Assembly (NCBI RefSeq): GCF_000020645.1
Contig: NC_011060.1
Coordinates: 122,501-186,500, forward strand
DNA length: 64,000 bases
DNA from: Pelodictyon phaeoclathratiforme BU-1
Lineage (GTDB): Bacteria; Bacteroidota; Chlorobiia; Chlorobiales; Chlorobiaceae
Direction of reading: 5' to 3'
The translations under genes and the position numbers were made by a program. Positions 42,267 through 50,164 of this stretch are shown here, one piece after another. The notes beneath the pieces are model-generated. The model was not told the origin of the DNA and did not search any database. It saw only the letters and a program-made list of their open reading frames with translations. Position 1 is the first letter of the stretch, and each line of letters begins with the position of its first letter.

Positions 42267-42413
42267 TCTTAACCGTTATGGGTTGACATTATTTTTCACC
42301 ATTGAATATATAGTACCAGGTTTTACTGTTCAAGTATATTTTGCAGAGGTTCAAAAACTGTTCATGAGTTCAAGCGTTCTGCTCTGAACCTCTCCTTCGA
42401 TGAGCGGCTGGTG

Positions 42414-42469
42414 CATTCACGCAACCCGGAGGCACTGAACCTCCGGCTTGCCTCCGGGTTGCGTGAATG
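42414..42469. repeat. 21-bp perfect inverted repeat with 14-base loop
   Basis: Arms at 42414-42434 (CATTCACGCAACCCGGAGGC...) and 42449-42469 are exact complements. The loop CTGAACCTCCGGCT repeats part of the arm. No T-run follows. The stretch 42267-42564 holds no gene; a plus-strand frame around the repeat (FKRSALNLSFDERLVHSRNPEALNLRLAS) is open but unassigned. Confidence 0.85.
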
Positions 42470-42564
42470 GAATGAGAGGATCCACGGAAACTATACACAT
42501 GGCAGATTATTTCCCCAGCCCCTCATTCAGTGTAAATCAAAAGAAATTCTCTATACTTCACTTC

Positions 42565-43115
42565 AAGCATCCAAAACCGCTCCACCAACAATACAACTCA
42601 AACACCCAAGCGCACCTTGAAGAGCCACCACACCATACTCCACGGCGACAGCCGGGAGATGAAGCCTCCTTGCGACAGGTAGGTGCATCTTGTTGTCACC
42701 TCACCGCCTTACTGACAGCTCAAGGACTACGGGACGGAGAACCAGATCGGCTTTCACGAGAGTTACGAGAGCTACATCAACAACCTGAACCTTGTCTGGA
42801 ACGAATGCGAGAGGGTGCTGCACCAAAGCCCACCAAAGAGCAGAAAGAGCGTTCAGCCATGACCACCGAAGAGTGGAATACCTACTTTTCAGGCCACTGG
42901 AACTTTGCCGGGGCAAAACAGGAGGGGCATCTTGCCATGTTCCCCGAAGAGCTTCCGCACCGGCTCATCAAAATGTTCGCCTTCCGTGGTGATACGGTGC
43001 TTGATCCCTTCATGGGCAGCGGGACAACCTCGCTTGCCGCAAAAAATCTTTGAAGAAATTCGGTCGAGTAGGAAAGCCATCCAGAGTTTATCGAGATTAC
43101 CAAACAGAAGCGTGA
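42565..43115 (+). pseudogene. DNA methyltransferase fragment, copy 3
   Basis: This copy keeps more of the gene. It has the N-terminal stretch TLKSHHTILHGDSREMK in a broken frame, then the region encoding LKDYGTENQIGFHESYESYINNLNLVWNECERVLH (frame of 42717 on). A deletion joins it to APKPTKEQKERSAMTTEEWNTYFSGHWNFAGAKQEGHLAMFPEELPHRLIKMFAFRGDTVLDPFMGSGTTSLAAKNL and a stop; a few residues of HPEFIEITKQK follow in a shifted frame. It still contains both GCATCTTG repeats (42685-42692 and 42927-42934) whose recombination explains the deletions in copies 1 and 2. Confidence 0.87.
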
Positions 43116-43214
43116 TGAAAAAATCGGGCTACTGTTTTCCCTCGTTTCAAGCTCACAAAACCGACAAGAATTGTGTATTATTCCGGAGATTAAAAAAATA
43201 TTCACAGAGTGCGG

Positions 43215-43658
43215 ATGAGTTTTATTTTGGTGCAGCAGGAAGCCGATGCGTTACTTGCTATGGAAAAGCATTATACAGGGGCTGAAAGGTTCACTTTTCC
43301 AAGTCTTGACGGGGCATTGCGAATTTCGTTGCATTCTGAGGCTATGCGTGAGGAGTTTAACCTTGACATTACCCGTGGTCGTATTGAGTTGAAAAAAAAC
43401 ACCTTTCAACTTCGGGCACAAAGAGCCATTGTTCTTGCGCGCATTGATATTGGAGGTGCACCACACAGAAATCCAGATGGAGAGGAAATGCCTTGCCCAC
43501 ATCTTCATGTTTATCGAGAAGGTCACGGGGATAAATGGGCGATTCCATTACCGATCCAATTCTCAAACAGCAAGAATGCCTGGCAAATTTTATATGAGTT
43601 TATGGATTATTGCACGGTGATTACCAAACCGATTATTCTTCAGGAGTTATTCACATGA
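43215..43658 (+). CDS. DUF6978-like protein, partner of DUF1828 protein
   Basis: A 147-residue protein starting MSFILVQQEADALLAMEKHYTGAERFTFPSLDGALRISLHSEAMREEFNLDITRGRIELKKNTFQLRAQRAIVLARIDIGGAPHRNPDGEEMPCPHLHVYREGHGDKWAIPLP. The family (DUF6978 as I recall it) has no known activity. The conserved ARIDIGGAPHRNPDGExxPCPHLHxYREGxGDKWA block with two His could be a catalytic or metal site. The stop overlaps the start of the DUF1828 gene (ATGA), which suggests a two-component toxin-antitoxin or defence unit. The ATG at 43215 is preferred over GTG 43209. Confidence 0.8.
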   Translation: MSFILVQQEADALLAMEKHYTGAERFTFPSLDGALRISLHSEAMREEFNLDITRGRIELKKNTFQLRAQRAIVLARIDIGGAPHRNPDGEEMPCPHLHVYREGHGDKWAIPLPIQFSNSKNAWQILYEFMDYCTVITKPIILQELFT

Positions 43659-44422
43659 TTGGTGAAATCAACACATTGCTCGAAAAATATACGCAGTGGC
43701 TCAAAGACAAAACGATTGCAAAACAGATTTGCGCAGACTGGGTCGAAATAACCACTCCTTACATTGACCGCCATAACGATTGTTTGCAGATCTATGCACG
43801 AAAAGAAGGAGCTGGCTATATGCTTACCGATGACGGGTACACCATGAGTGATCTTGTCAGTTCTGGTTGCCAACTTGACAGTCCAAAACGTCAGGATCTG
43901 CTTAAAACCACTTTGGCGGGTTTTGGTGTGCAGCTTGACCGTGATCAACTGATCGTTCATACAACGCCCGAAAACTTTTCGCTAAAAAAGCACACCATCA
44001 TTCAGGCAATGCTGGCGGTAAACGATCTGTTTTATCTGGCTTCGCCATTCGTTGCAAGCCTTTTTGTTGAAGATGTAACCAATTGGTTTGAGCTGTCGGA
44101 TATTCGATACACCCCAAAGATAAAATTTACAGGCAAGAGCGGTTATGACCACATGTTCGATTTTGTGATACCAAAATCAAGGAAACAGCCTGAGCGGCTT
44201 GTTCAGGCAATAGCAAACCCGAGGAAGGAATCTGCAGAAGCACTCGTTTTTAAATGGCTTGATACAAAAGAGACCAGGGCATCCGATTCCCAGCTTTATG
44301 TTTTTCTCAACGATACAGGCTCCATTGTATCATCATCGGTGGTTGATGCTTTGAAAAATTACGATCTGAAACCTCTTCTTTGGTCAGAGAGAGAAAACTA
44401 TCGGGATGATTTGGCTGCATAG
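43655..44422 (+). CDS. DUF1828/DUF1829 protein
   Basis: A 255-residue protein with both domains of this family. DUF1828 (about 10-105) reads WVEITTPYIDRHNDCLQIYARKEGAGYMLTDDGYTMSDLVSSGCQL, and DUF1829 (about 135-245) has FTGKSGYDHMFDFVIPKSRKQPERLVQAIANP and AEALVFKWLDTKETRASDSQLYVFLND. Its order, an alpha/beta fold with conserved FDFVIP and LxDT, hints at a nuclease-like core, but no activity is known to me. It is coupled to the DUF6978 gene. The pair probably forms a TA-like or anti-phage module. Confidence 0.83.
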   Translation: MIGEINTLLEKYTQWLKDKTIAKQICADWVEITTPYIDRHNDCLQIYARKEGAGYMLTDDGYTMSDLVSSGCQLDSPKRQDLLKTTLAGFGVQLDRDQLIVHTTPENFSLKKHTIIQAMLAVNDLFYLASPFVASLFVEDVTNWFELSDIRYTPKIKFTGKSGYDHMFDFVIPKSRKQPERLVQAIANPRKESAEALVFKWLDTKETRASDSQLYVFLNDTGSIVSSSVVDALKNYDLKPLLWSERENYRDDLAA

Positions 44423-44502
44423 TGCATAACGATGAAAAGAGGCATAGGCAGGGCGCGGTGCATAATGGTCAGGGTATTTGGAGATCTAACAGCACCTTAA
44501 GA

Positions 44503-44607
44503 CAGGTATTGGAAAAGAATGAACCCGTTTCTGAAGGCTCGTATTGATAAGGAAGCGCACTATGTATGACGAATATAATGCAATAGAGGCGTTTGTGGAA
44601 GATTGTA
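44503..44607 (+). pseudogene. decayed copy of the MNT end and HEPN-like start
   Basis: About 105 bases match 39208-39317: RYWKRMNPFLKARIDKEAHYV, stop, and MYDEYNAIEAFVEDCM in the overlapping frame. The match ends exactly where pheS fragment C begins. This shows that the MNT/HEPN end and the pheS fragments were rearranged together. The 80 bases before it show no gene. Confidence 0.8.
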
Positions 44608-44790
44608 TGCCGCAGCTGCACATGACGTTTGGGTAAACCATGCCGCAGCCCATGATTTCGAGCCAGCCTGATTTTTTGCAGACTTTGTATCCCTTCCCAC
44701 CGCAGAGGTAGCAGGTGACGCCCACTTCGGCTGTTGGTTTGGTGAAGTGGAAAAAGCTTGGACGGAACCGGAGTTTGACGCAGATGAAGC
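44607..44790 (-). pseudogene. pheS fragment C (middle of gene)
   Basis: The sequence matches 45829-46009 of intact pheS: the minus strand reads VKLRFRPSFFHFTKPTAEVGVTCYLCGGKGYKVCKKSGWLEIMGCGMVYPNVMCSCGI. Substitutions (for example KGYKV for KGCKV) show decay. It borders the MNT/HEPN fragment on the left. From 44791 to 44904 no gene is seen before darG. Confidence 0.9.
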
Positions 44791-44904
44791 AGGCGTTCAC
44801 CTTGCTGGTACTTTCTGTACCGGGTCAGATTCTGGTGTTTTGTATATCGTTACAAGTTCAGTTTAAAGCCTGAATGGTATTATTGATAAACGTTGGGAGC
44901 ATAC

Positions 44905-45679
44905 ATGATCGAATTCAGGAAAGGAAACATACTGGCAGCAGATGCCGAAGCTTTGGTCAACACGGTCAACTGTGTTGGCGTTATGGGGCGAGGTATTGCT
45001 CTTCAGTTCAAGAACGTTTTCCCTGAGAATTTCAAATCTTATGCTGCGGCCTGCAAGCGTAATGAGGTCATGCCCGGAAACATGTTTGTTTTTGAGACAG
45101 GTGCATTGACCAATCCTCTCTACATCATCAATTTTCCAACCAAACGCCACTGGAAAGGCAAAAGCCGTATCGAGGATATTGAGGATGGGCTTGTTGCTTT
45201 GGCTGAAGAGGTCAAGGCAAGGAATATCCGCTCAATTGCCGTTCCTGCGCTTGGGAGTGGGTTCAAAAGGCCCTTATGGTCCTTATGCTGAAAACCTTCG
45301 GCACGTTTTACATGCTATCGAAGGGCATTTGGTTTCTGGTTATGATGATGGTGGGGATAAACCCGACAAGCAATTGACGTTGGTGCCTGGCGCTCTTGAT
45401 GATGCTCTCTTGTTTCTCAAGGAGAAGGATACCTCCAATACTCAAGAACATTTTGACAGGGTATGTAACCTTGTTGAAGGCTTCGAGTCACCTTTCGGGC
45501 TTGAGTTGTTGGCCACAGTGCATTGGGTGGTAAAAAACGAACCAGTTCGGATTGTCGATGATGTTATTACGAGTGTCTATGCCTGGAATGAGAAAAAGAG
45601 ACAGTTCTTCACACGTCAGATCAGACTTGCACTTGACGTCCTGAAAAAAAAGGGATGGATTGAGTTGTCACCAAATTAA
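44905..45679 (+). pseudogene. darG: DarG-type macro-domain antitoxin with internal deletion and frameshift
   Basis: DarG is the antitoxin of DarTG; its macro domain removes ADP-ribose from DNA and its C-terminal domain binds the toxin. The first part (44905 on) is an intact macro domain: MIEFRKGNILAADAEALVNTVNCVGVMGRGIALQFKNVFPENFKSY...IAVPALGSGF. It then shifts frame at about 45262 to PYGPYAENLRHVLHAIEGHLVSGYDDGGDKPDKQLTLVPGALDDA and FDRVCNLVEGFESPFGLELLATVHWVV, the DarG C-terminal domain. The linker between (normally about 50-70 residues with GGLxW) is deleted. No darT gene adjoins it. The gene ends 13 bases before the convergent pheS. Confidence 0.85.
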
Positions 45680-45692
45680 GGCGATCCCTCTC

Positions 45693-46721
45693 TTACGCCG
45701 TAAACTGCTTCAGCATCCTCAAATCATTCTCAAACAGCAACCTGATATCGTCAATCTTGTACCTGAGCAGCACCGTGCGGTCAACACCCATGCCGAAGGC
45801 GTAGCCTGACCACTCTTCGGGGTCTATGCCGCAGTTGCGCATGACGTTGGGATGAACCATGCCGCAGCCCATGATTTCGAGCCAGCCTGATTTTTTGCAG
45901 ACTTTGCATCCCTTGCCACCGCAGAGGTAGCAGGTGACGTCCACTTCGGCTGATGGTTCAGTGAAGGGGAAAAAGCTTGGGCGGAACCGGAGTTTGACGT
46001 CGGTGCCGAACATCTGTTTTGCGAAGGAGTAGATGGTGGCTTTGAGATCGGCGAAGGAGACCTTCTTGTCGATGTAGAGCCCTTCGAGCTGGTGGAAGAC
46101 GCAGTAGCTTCGGGAGCTGATGGCTTCGTTGCGGTAGACCTTTCCTGGGCAGATGACCCGTATGGGTGGTTTCTGGTCGAGCATGACCCTGATCTGCACG
46201 GGGGAGGTGTGGGTTCTGAGAAGCACGTCCGAGCCGGGGTTGCCGCTGGTGACAAAAAAGGTGTCCTGCATGTCGCGTGCCGGATGGTCGGGCGGAAAGT
46301 TGAGCAGGTCGAAGTTGTACTGATCGGTCTCAAGTTCGGGGCCGGTTGCAATGCCGAATCCCATGGCTGAGAAGATCGATTTCATTTCACCAAGCACCTT
46401 CTGTACCGGATGTTCGCTGCCGGTGAAGTAGCGTCGTCCGGGAAGGGTGAGGTCAATTCTATTGCTGCTGCTCTTGCTTTCGGTTCCGGCAAGCCTCTCC
46501 TCTGCTTCGGTGAGCTTTGCATCAGCCGTCTGCTTGAGCTGGTTGAGCAACTGGCCCATTCGCGGTTTTTCAGCAGGTTCAACCGTTTTGAGTTGGCCGA
46601 AAAGGGCTGCAATGAGTCCTTTCCGAACGGTGTACCTGAGGCGGAAAGCTTCGAGATCGGCCGCTGTGGTAATCTCAAAGTCAATGATCTCCTGCTGTAA
46701 ACTGCGAATGGTGTTTTCCAT
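45693..46721 (-). CDS. pheS: phenylalanine-tRNA ligase alpha subunit
   Basis: PheS is the catalytic subunit of phenylalanyl-tRNA synthetase (alpha2beta2), class II. The 342 residues have a helical N-terminal coiled coil, motif 1 around GSEHPVQKVLGEMKSIFSAMGF, motif 2 NEAISSRSYCVFHQLEGLYIDK, the Cys-rich loop CYLCGGKGCKVCKKSGWLEIMG, and motif 3 EWSGYAFGMGVDRTVLLRYKIDDIR. It lies 18 bases downstream of rplT. pheT is not next to it in this window. Three decayed fragments of this gene lie in the TA region on its 3' side. Confidence 0.97.
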   Translation of the reverse strand: MENTIRSLQQEIIDFEITTAADLEAFRLRYTVRKGLIAALFGQLKTVEPAEKPRMGQLLNQLKQTADAKLTEAEERLAGTESKSSSNRIDLTLPGRRYFTGSEHPVQKVLGEMKSIFSAMGFGIATGPELETDQYNFDLLNFPPDHPARDMQDTFFVTSGNPGSDVLLRTHTSPVQIRVMLDQKPPIRVICPGKVYRNEAISSRSYCVFHQLEGLYIDKKVSFADLKATIYSFAKQMFGTDVKLRFRPSFFPFTEPSAEVDVTCYLCGGKGCKVCKKSGWLEIMGCGMVHPNVMRNCGIDPEEWSGYAFGMGVDRTVLLRYKIDDIRLLFENDLRMLKQFTA

Positions 46722-46739
46722 TATGACCGGTGTAACATC

Positions 46740-47087
46740 TTATTCGAAAAGGCTTTTAACAATCACGGTGAATGCTGCGGGATCTTTTACGGCGATCTCG
46801 GCAAGTGCCTTGCGGTCGATTTCGACGTTCTTCTTCAGCATGGCGTTGATCATGCGGGAGTAGGTGGTGCCGTTGAGGCGTGCAGCGGCGTTGATACGCA
46901 TGATCCAGAGCGAACGGAAGGTGCGTTTTTTGACGCGACGGTCACGGTAGGCGTACTGTTCTGCTTTATCGACCGCATGTTTGACGACGGTCAGAATATT
47001 GCCGCGTGATCCCCAGAACCCTTTGGCTTTTTTGAGTACTCTTTTTCTCCGTGCTTTTGAGGCGACGGCATTATTTGCTTTAGGCAT
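46740..47087 (-). CDS. rplT: 50S ribosomal protein L20
   Basis: L20 is required for early assembly of the 50S subunit and often represses its own operon. The 115 residues are highly basic: MPKANNAVASKARRKRVLKKAKGFWGSRGNILTVVKHAVDKAEQYAYRDRRVKKRTFRSLWIMRINAAARLNGTTYSRMINAMLKKNVEIDRKALAEIAVKDPAAF. Its place between rpmI and pheS is standard. Confidence 0.98.
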   Translation of the reverse strand: MPKANNAVASKARRKRVLKKAKGFWGSRGNILTVVKHAVDKAEQYAYRDRRVKKRTFRSLWIMRINAAARLNGTTYSRMINAMLKKNVEIDRKALAEIAVKDPAAFTVIVKSLFE

Positions 47088-47113
47088 CGTTGTGTCGAGT
47101 TAATGTTAAAAAT

Positions 47114-47308
47114 TTAGGCCTGTATCATCCGTTTGATCTGCTTTGCCTTCAACCCTTCAAGCAGTGCTGTCTGGTGGAGACGGCGGCAGCGTTTGCTGTT
47201 CTTTTTCTCAAGGTTGTGTGAGCCATTCATGCGTTCACGCTTGATTTTTCCGGATGATGTTGTCTTAAACCGTTTGCATGCTCCACGGTGGGATTTCATT
47301 TTAGGCAT
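47114..47308 (-). CDS. rpmI: 50S ribosomal protein L35
   Basis: L35 is a small, basic large-subunit protein of 64 residues: MPKMKSHRGACKRFKTTSSGKIKRERMNGSHNLEKKNSKRCRRLH. It lies between infC and rplT in the conserved infC-rpmI-rplT group. Confidence 0.97.
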   Translation of the reverse strand: MPKMKSHRGACKRFKTTSSGKIKRERMNGSHNLEKKNSKRCRRLHQTALLEGLKAKQIKRMIQA

Positions 47309-47357
47309 GATACGTCCTTTATTTTTTGAATATAAATTGCTCGAATTTCTTCTGTGA

Positions 47358-47990
47358 TTACTCTTCTGTCAGATCCTCAGGCGCCAATGGAGCCAGTGGG
47401 GCTGCAGACGGCTGATTTGTTTTTGCCTTGATGCGTTCGTAGGCATCTATTTTCTTCTTGTCGGGCTCGAAATAGACGAAGAGTTTCTTTCCTTCGAATT
47501 TCGGGTCGCCGTCACGGGTGCTGACAATGCTGAGCCGCTCGGTCAGGCGTTCTGCCAGTTCAAGTCCCTTGTCTTTGTAGATAATGGAGCGTCCAAGAAA
47601 GACGATGGTGGCCCTGACCCGGTTGCCTTTGCGCAGAAACTCTTCAAGGTGTGCGCTCTTGAAGTCGAAGTCATGCTTGTCGGTGTTCGGGTGAAACCGC
47701 AGCTCCTTGAGGGTGGTGGTCTTCTGCTTTTTCTTCAGATCCTTGTCCCTCTTGTCCATTTTATAGAGTAACCTGCCGAGGTTGTCGAATTTGCAAACCG
47801 GAGGTTCGGCGTTCGGCTGTACTTCGATCAGGTCTTGATTGCGCTCTTCGGCTACCCGCTTGGCGTCAATGGTTTTCATCACCTCCTGTGTTCCGTCCGG
47901 AAAAATAATGCGGACTTCCGGAACACGGATCTGCTCATTGACCCGATAGGTGAGTTTCGGCTTTTGAGTCGTAACCTTTTGTTTCTTCAT
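47358..47990 (-). CDS. infC: translation initiation factor IF-3
   Basis: IF-3 binds the 30S subunit and checks start-codon pairing. The 210 residues have the N-domain YRVNEQIRVPEVRIIFPDGTQ, the linker, and the C-domain KELRFHPNTDKHDFDFKSAHLEEFLRKGNRVRATIVFLGR. An acidic/Pro tail after residue 190 is extra. The start is ATG (47990); in many bacteria infC uses a rare start (ATT/ATC) for autocontrol, which is not seen here. It lies 23 bases after thrS. Confidence 0.96.
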   Translation of the reverse strand: MKKQKVTTQKPKLTYRVNEQIRVPEVRIIFPDGTQEVMKTIDAKRVAEERNQDLIEVQPNAEPPVCKFDNLGRLLYKMDKRDKDLKKKQKTTTLKELRFHPNTDKHDFDFKSAHLEEFLRKGNRVRATIVFLGRSIIYKDKGLELAERLTERLSIVSTRDGDPKFEGKKLFVYFEPDKKKIDAYERIKAKTNQPSAAPLAPLAPEDLTEE

Positions 47991-48013
47991 GCGTTCAGGT
48001 TTGTTTTAGATAG

Positions 48014-49987
48014 TCAGGATTTTCCGGTGATCTCTGTCTTGAGTTTTTCGATCAGTCCGCTTACGCTGAATCGCCCTTCATCACCGATGCGATGACGGCG
48101 TAACGATACTTCGCCGCTCTCCTGCTCTTTTTGTCCGATGACAATCATGCAGGGGATTTTGCTCACTTCGGCGTCGCGGATTTTTTTGCCGATTTTTTCA
48201 CTTCTGGTGTCAAGTTCGGCGCGGATTCCTGCTGCGAGGAGCGCCTGGTGTACGCTTTTTGCATAGTCGAGAACATCTTCGGCAATCGGGAGTACCACAG
48301 CCTGAACGGGTGCGAGCCAGAGGGGGAAGTTCCCTGCGGTGTGCTCGATGAGGACGCCGATAAAACGCTCCATGGAACCGAAGGGGGCACGGTGAATGAC
48401 AACGGGGCGGTGTTTCTGGCCATCGCTTCCGGTATAGGTGAGGTCGAACCGTTCCGGCATGACATAGTCAACCTGGACGGTGCCGAGCTGCCACTTTCTG
48501 CCAAGGGCGTCACGCACGATAAAGTCAATTTTCGGGCCGTAGAAGCTTGCTTCGCCGACGCCGATAAAGTAGTCGATGCCCATGCGGTCGGCAGCCTCCT
48601 GTACATCTTTCTCGGCCTGTTCCCACACTTCGGCGGTACCACCATACTTTGCCTGGTTTTCCGGGTCGTGCATGGAGAGGCGGGTCTGCACCTCTGAAAA
48701 GCCGAGCGTTCCAAAGACAAACTGTGTCAGTTCAATGGCGCTGCAGATCTCGTCAACAAGCTGATCGGGGCGGCAGTAAATGTGCGAGTCATCCTGCGTA
48801 AATCCGCGTGCACGTACAAGACCATTGAGTTCTCCTGACTGCTCGTGGCGATAGACGGTTCCGAACTCCGTCAGGCGGAGGGGCAGATCGCGGTAACTGC
48901 GCATCTTTGAGCTGTAGATGAGGTGGTGGTGCGGGCAGTTCATCGGTTTAAGAAGATACTGCTCCTGCTTGCCCTCTTCATCGTGATAGGTCAGCGGCGG
49001 AAACTGCGAGTCGCTGTAGTAGGGATAGTGGCCTGAACGCTTGTAGAGTTCAATATTGCCGATATGCGGCGTATAGACGGGCAGATAGCCGCGTTTGCGC
49101 TGCTCCTCCTTGAGGAAGGTTTCAAGTTCATTGCGGATGATGGCCCCTTTCGGCAGCCAGATCGGCAGACCGCTTCCCACCTCAGGCGAAAGCATGAAGA
49201 GTTCCAGTTCGGCGCCGAGTTTGCGGTGGTCCCGTCGTTTAGCCTCTTCAAGCCGGGCAACATGCTCTTTCAGCAGCTTTTCGGATGGAAAGGTGATGCC
49301 ATAAATGCGCTGCATGTTCTCGCGTGCAGAATCACCGCGCCAGTAGGAGGAGGAGATATTGCTGAGCAGAACAGCCTTCACTTTCGAGGTTGAGGGGATG
49401 TGCGGCCCGATGCAGAGGTCGGTAAAACCGTCCTGGTGATAGAGCGAAACCCTCTCCACCTCTTTCAGGGTATCTTCAAGAATCTCAACCTTGTAGGGGT
49501 CGTTCCGAACGGTTTTGAAAAACTCTATGGCGTCGGTGCGGCTCATCTCTTCGCGCCGGATCTGTATATCGCGCTTGCTGATCTCCAGCATTCTCTCTTC
49601 GATCTTGCGGAGATCTTCTTCGCGGAAGCGGTGCGTTGAGGCTACATCGTAGTAGAATCCCTGTTCGATGGAGGGGCCTGCGCCGAACTTGCTGCCGGGA
49701 TAGAGCTCCTCAATGGCCTGCGCCATGAGATGACTTGAGCTGTGCCAGAAAATATCCTGTCCAGCAGGGGAGCTGAAGGTAATGATTTCTATTGCTGCAT
49801 CAGCAGTAAGAGGTGTCGAGAGGTCAATCGCAACGCCATTGACCCTGAGTGCAAGGGCATCCTGTGCAAGTTTGCGTCCGATGGAGAGCGCAACGTCATT
49901 GCCGGTTGTGCCGATGGGAAAAGTTTTTACACTCCCGTCCGGAAGGGTAAGGGCTATTACAGCCAGTATATCCTGATTGTCAGACAT
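48014..49987 (-). CDS. thrS: threonine-tRNA ligase
   Basis: ThrRS is a class II synthetase. The 657 residues have an N-terminal TGS domain (IALTLPDGSVKTFPIGTTGNDVA), the editing/SAD region (HSSSHLMAQAIEELYPGSKFGAGPSIEQGFYYDV, with HSSSH zinc/editing motif), the catalytic core (YLLKPMNCPHHHLIYSSKMRSYRDLPLRLTEFGTVYRHEQSGELNGLVRARGFTQDDSHIYC, FIGVLIEHTAGNFPLWLAPVQAVVLPI) and the anticodon-binding domain. It heads the thrS-infC-rpmI-rplT-pheS group. The 177 bases upstream hold its promoter; no leader RNA could be recognised. Confidence 0.97.
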   Translation of the reverse strand: MSDNQDILAVIALTLPDGSVKTFPIGTTGNDVALSIGRKLAQDALALRVNGVAIDLSTPLTADAAIEIITFSSPAGQDIFWHSSSHLMAQAIEELYPGSKFGAGPSIEQGFYYDVASTHRFREEDLRKIEERMLEISKRDIQIRREEMSRTDAIEFFKTVRNDPYKVEILEDTLKEVERVSLYHQDGFTDLCIGPHIPSTSKVKAVLLSNISSSYWRGDSARENMQRIYGITFPSEKLLKEHVARLEEAKRRDHRKLGAELELFMLSPEVGSGLPIWLPKGAIIRNELETFLKEEQRKRGYLPVYTPHIGNIELYKRSGHYPYYSDSQFPPLTYHDEEGKQEQYLLKPMNCPHHHLIYSSKMRSYRDLPLRLTEFGTVYRHEQSGELNGLVRARGFTQDDSHIYCRPDQLVDEICSAIELTQFVFGTLGFSEVQTRLSMHDPENQAKYGGTAEVWEQAEKDVQEAADRMGIDYFIGVGEASFYGPKIDFIVRDALGRKWQLGTVQVDYVMPERFDLTYTGSDGQKHRPVVIHRAPFGSMERFIGVLIEHTAGNFPLWLAPVQAVVLPIAEDVLDYAKSVHQALLAAGIRAELDTRSEKIGKKIRDAEVSKIPCMIVIGQKEQESGEVSLRRHRIGDEGRFSVSGLIEKLKTEITGKS

Positions 49988-50164
49988 TTATTTATTCCTG
50001 TCGTTTCATTCCATGCAAAGGATGTTTTTCCCTTGCCGGAAAATATCAATGCTGCCTCTTTCTGTTAGTACTGCCGGGTCGGGGGGGCTGCTCAGTTTAA
50101 AACTGTTTTCCCCGGTTCCGTAATGTGGACTTTAACGATACACATAAAATCAAAATAATCCAAA

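Noticed and set aside
37461..43115. Three frames starting with methyltransferase motif DPFMGSGTT as active methylases
   Set aside because: All three lack the catalytic middle and contain frameshifts, so they are debris.
49988..50164. T-box or other leader RNA before thrS
   Set aside because: No T-box sequence or convincing antiterminator structure could be recognised by eye in the 177-base gap.
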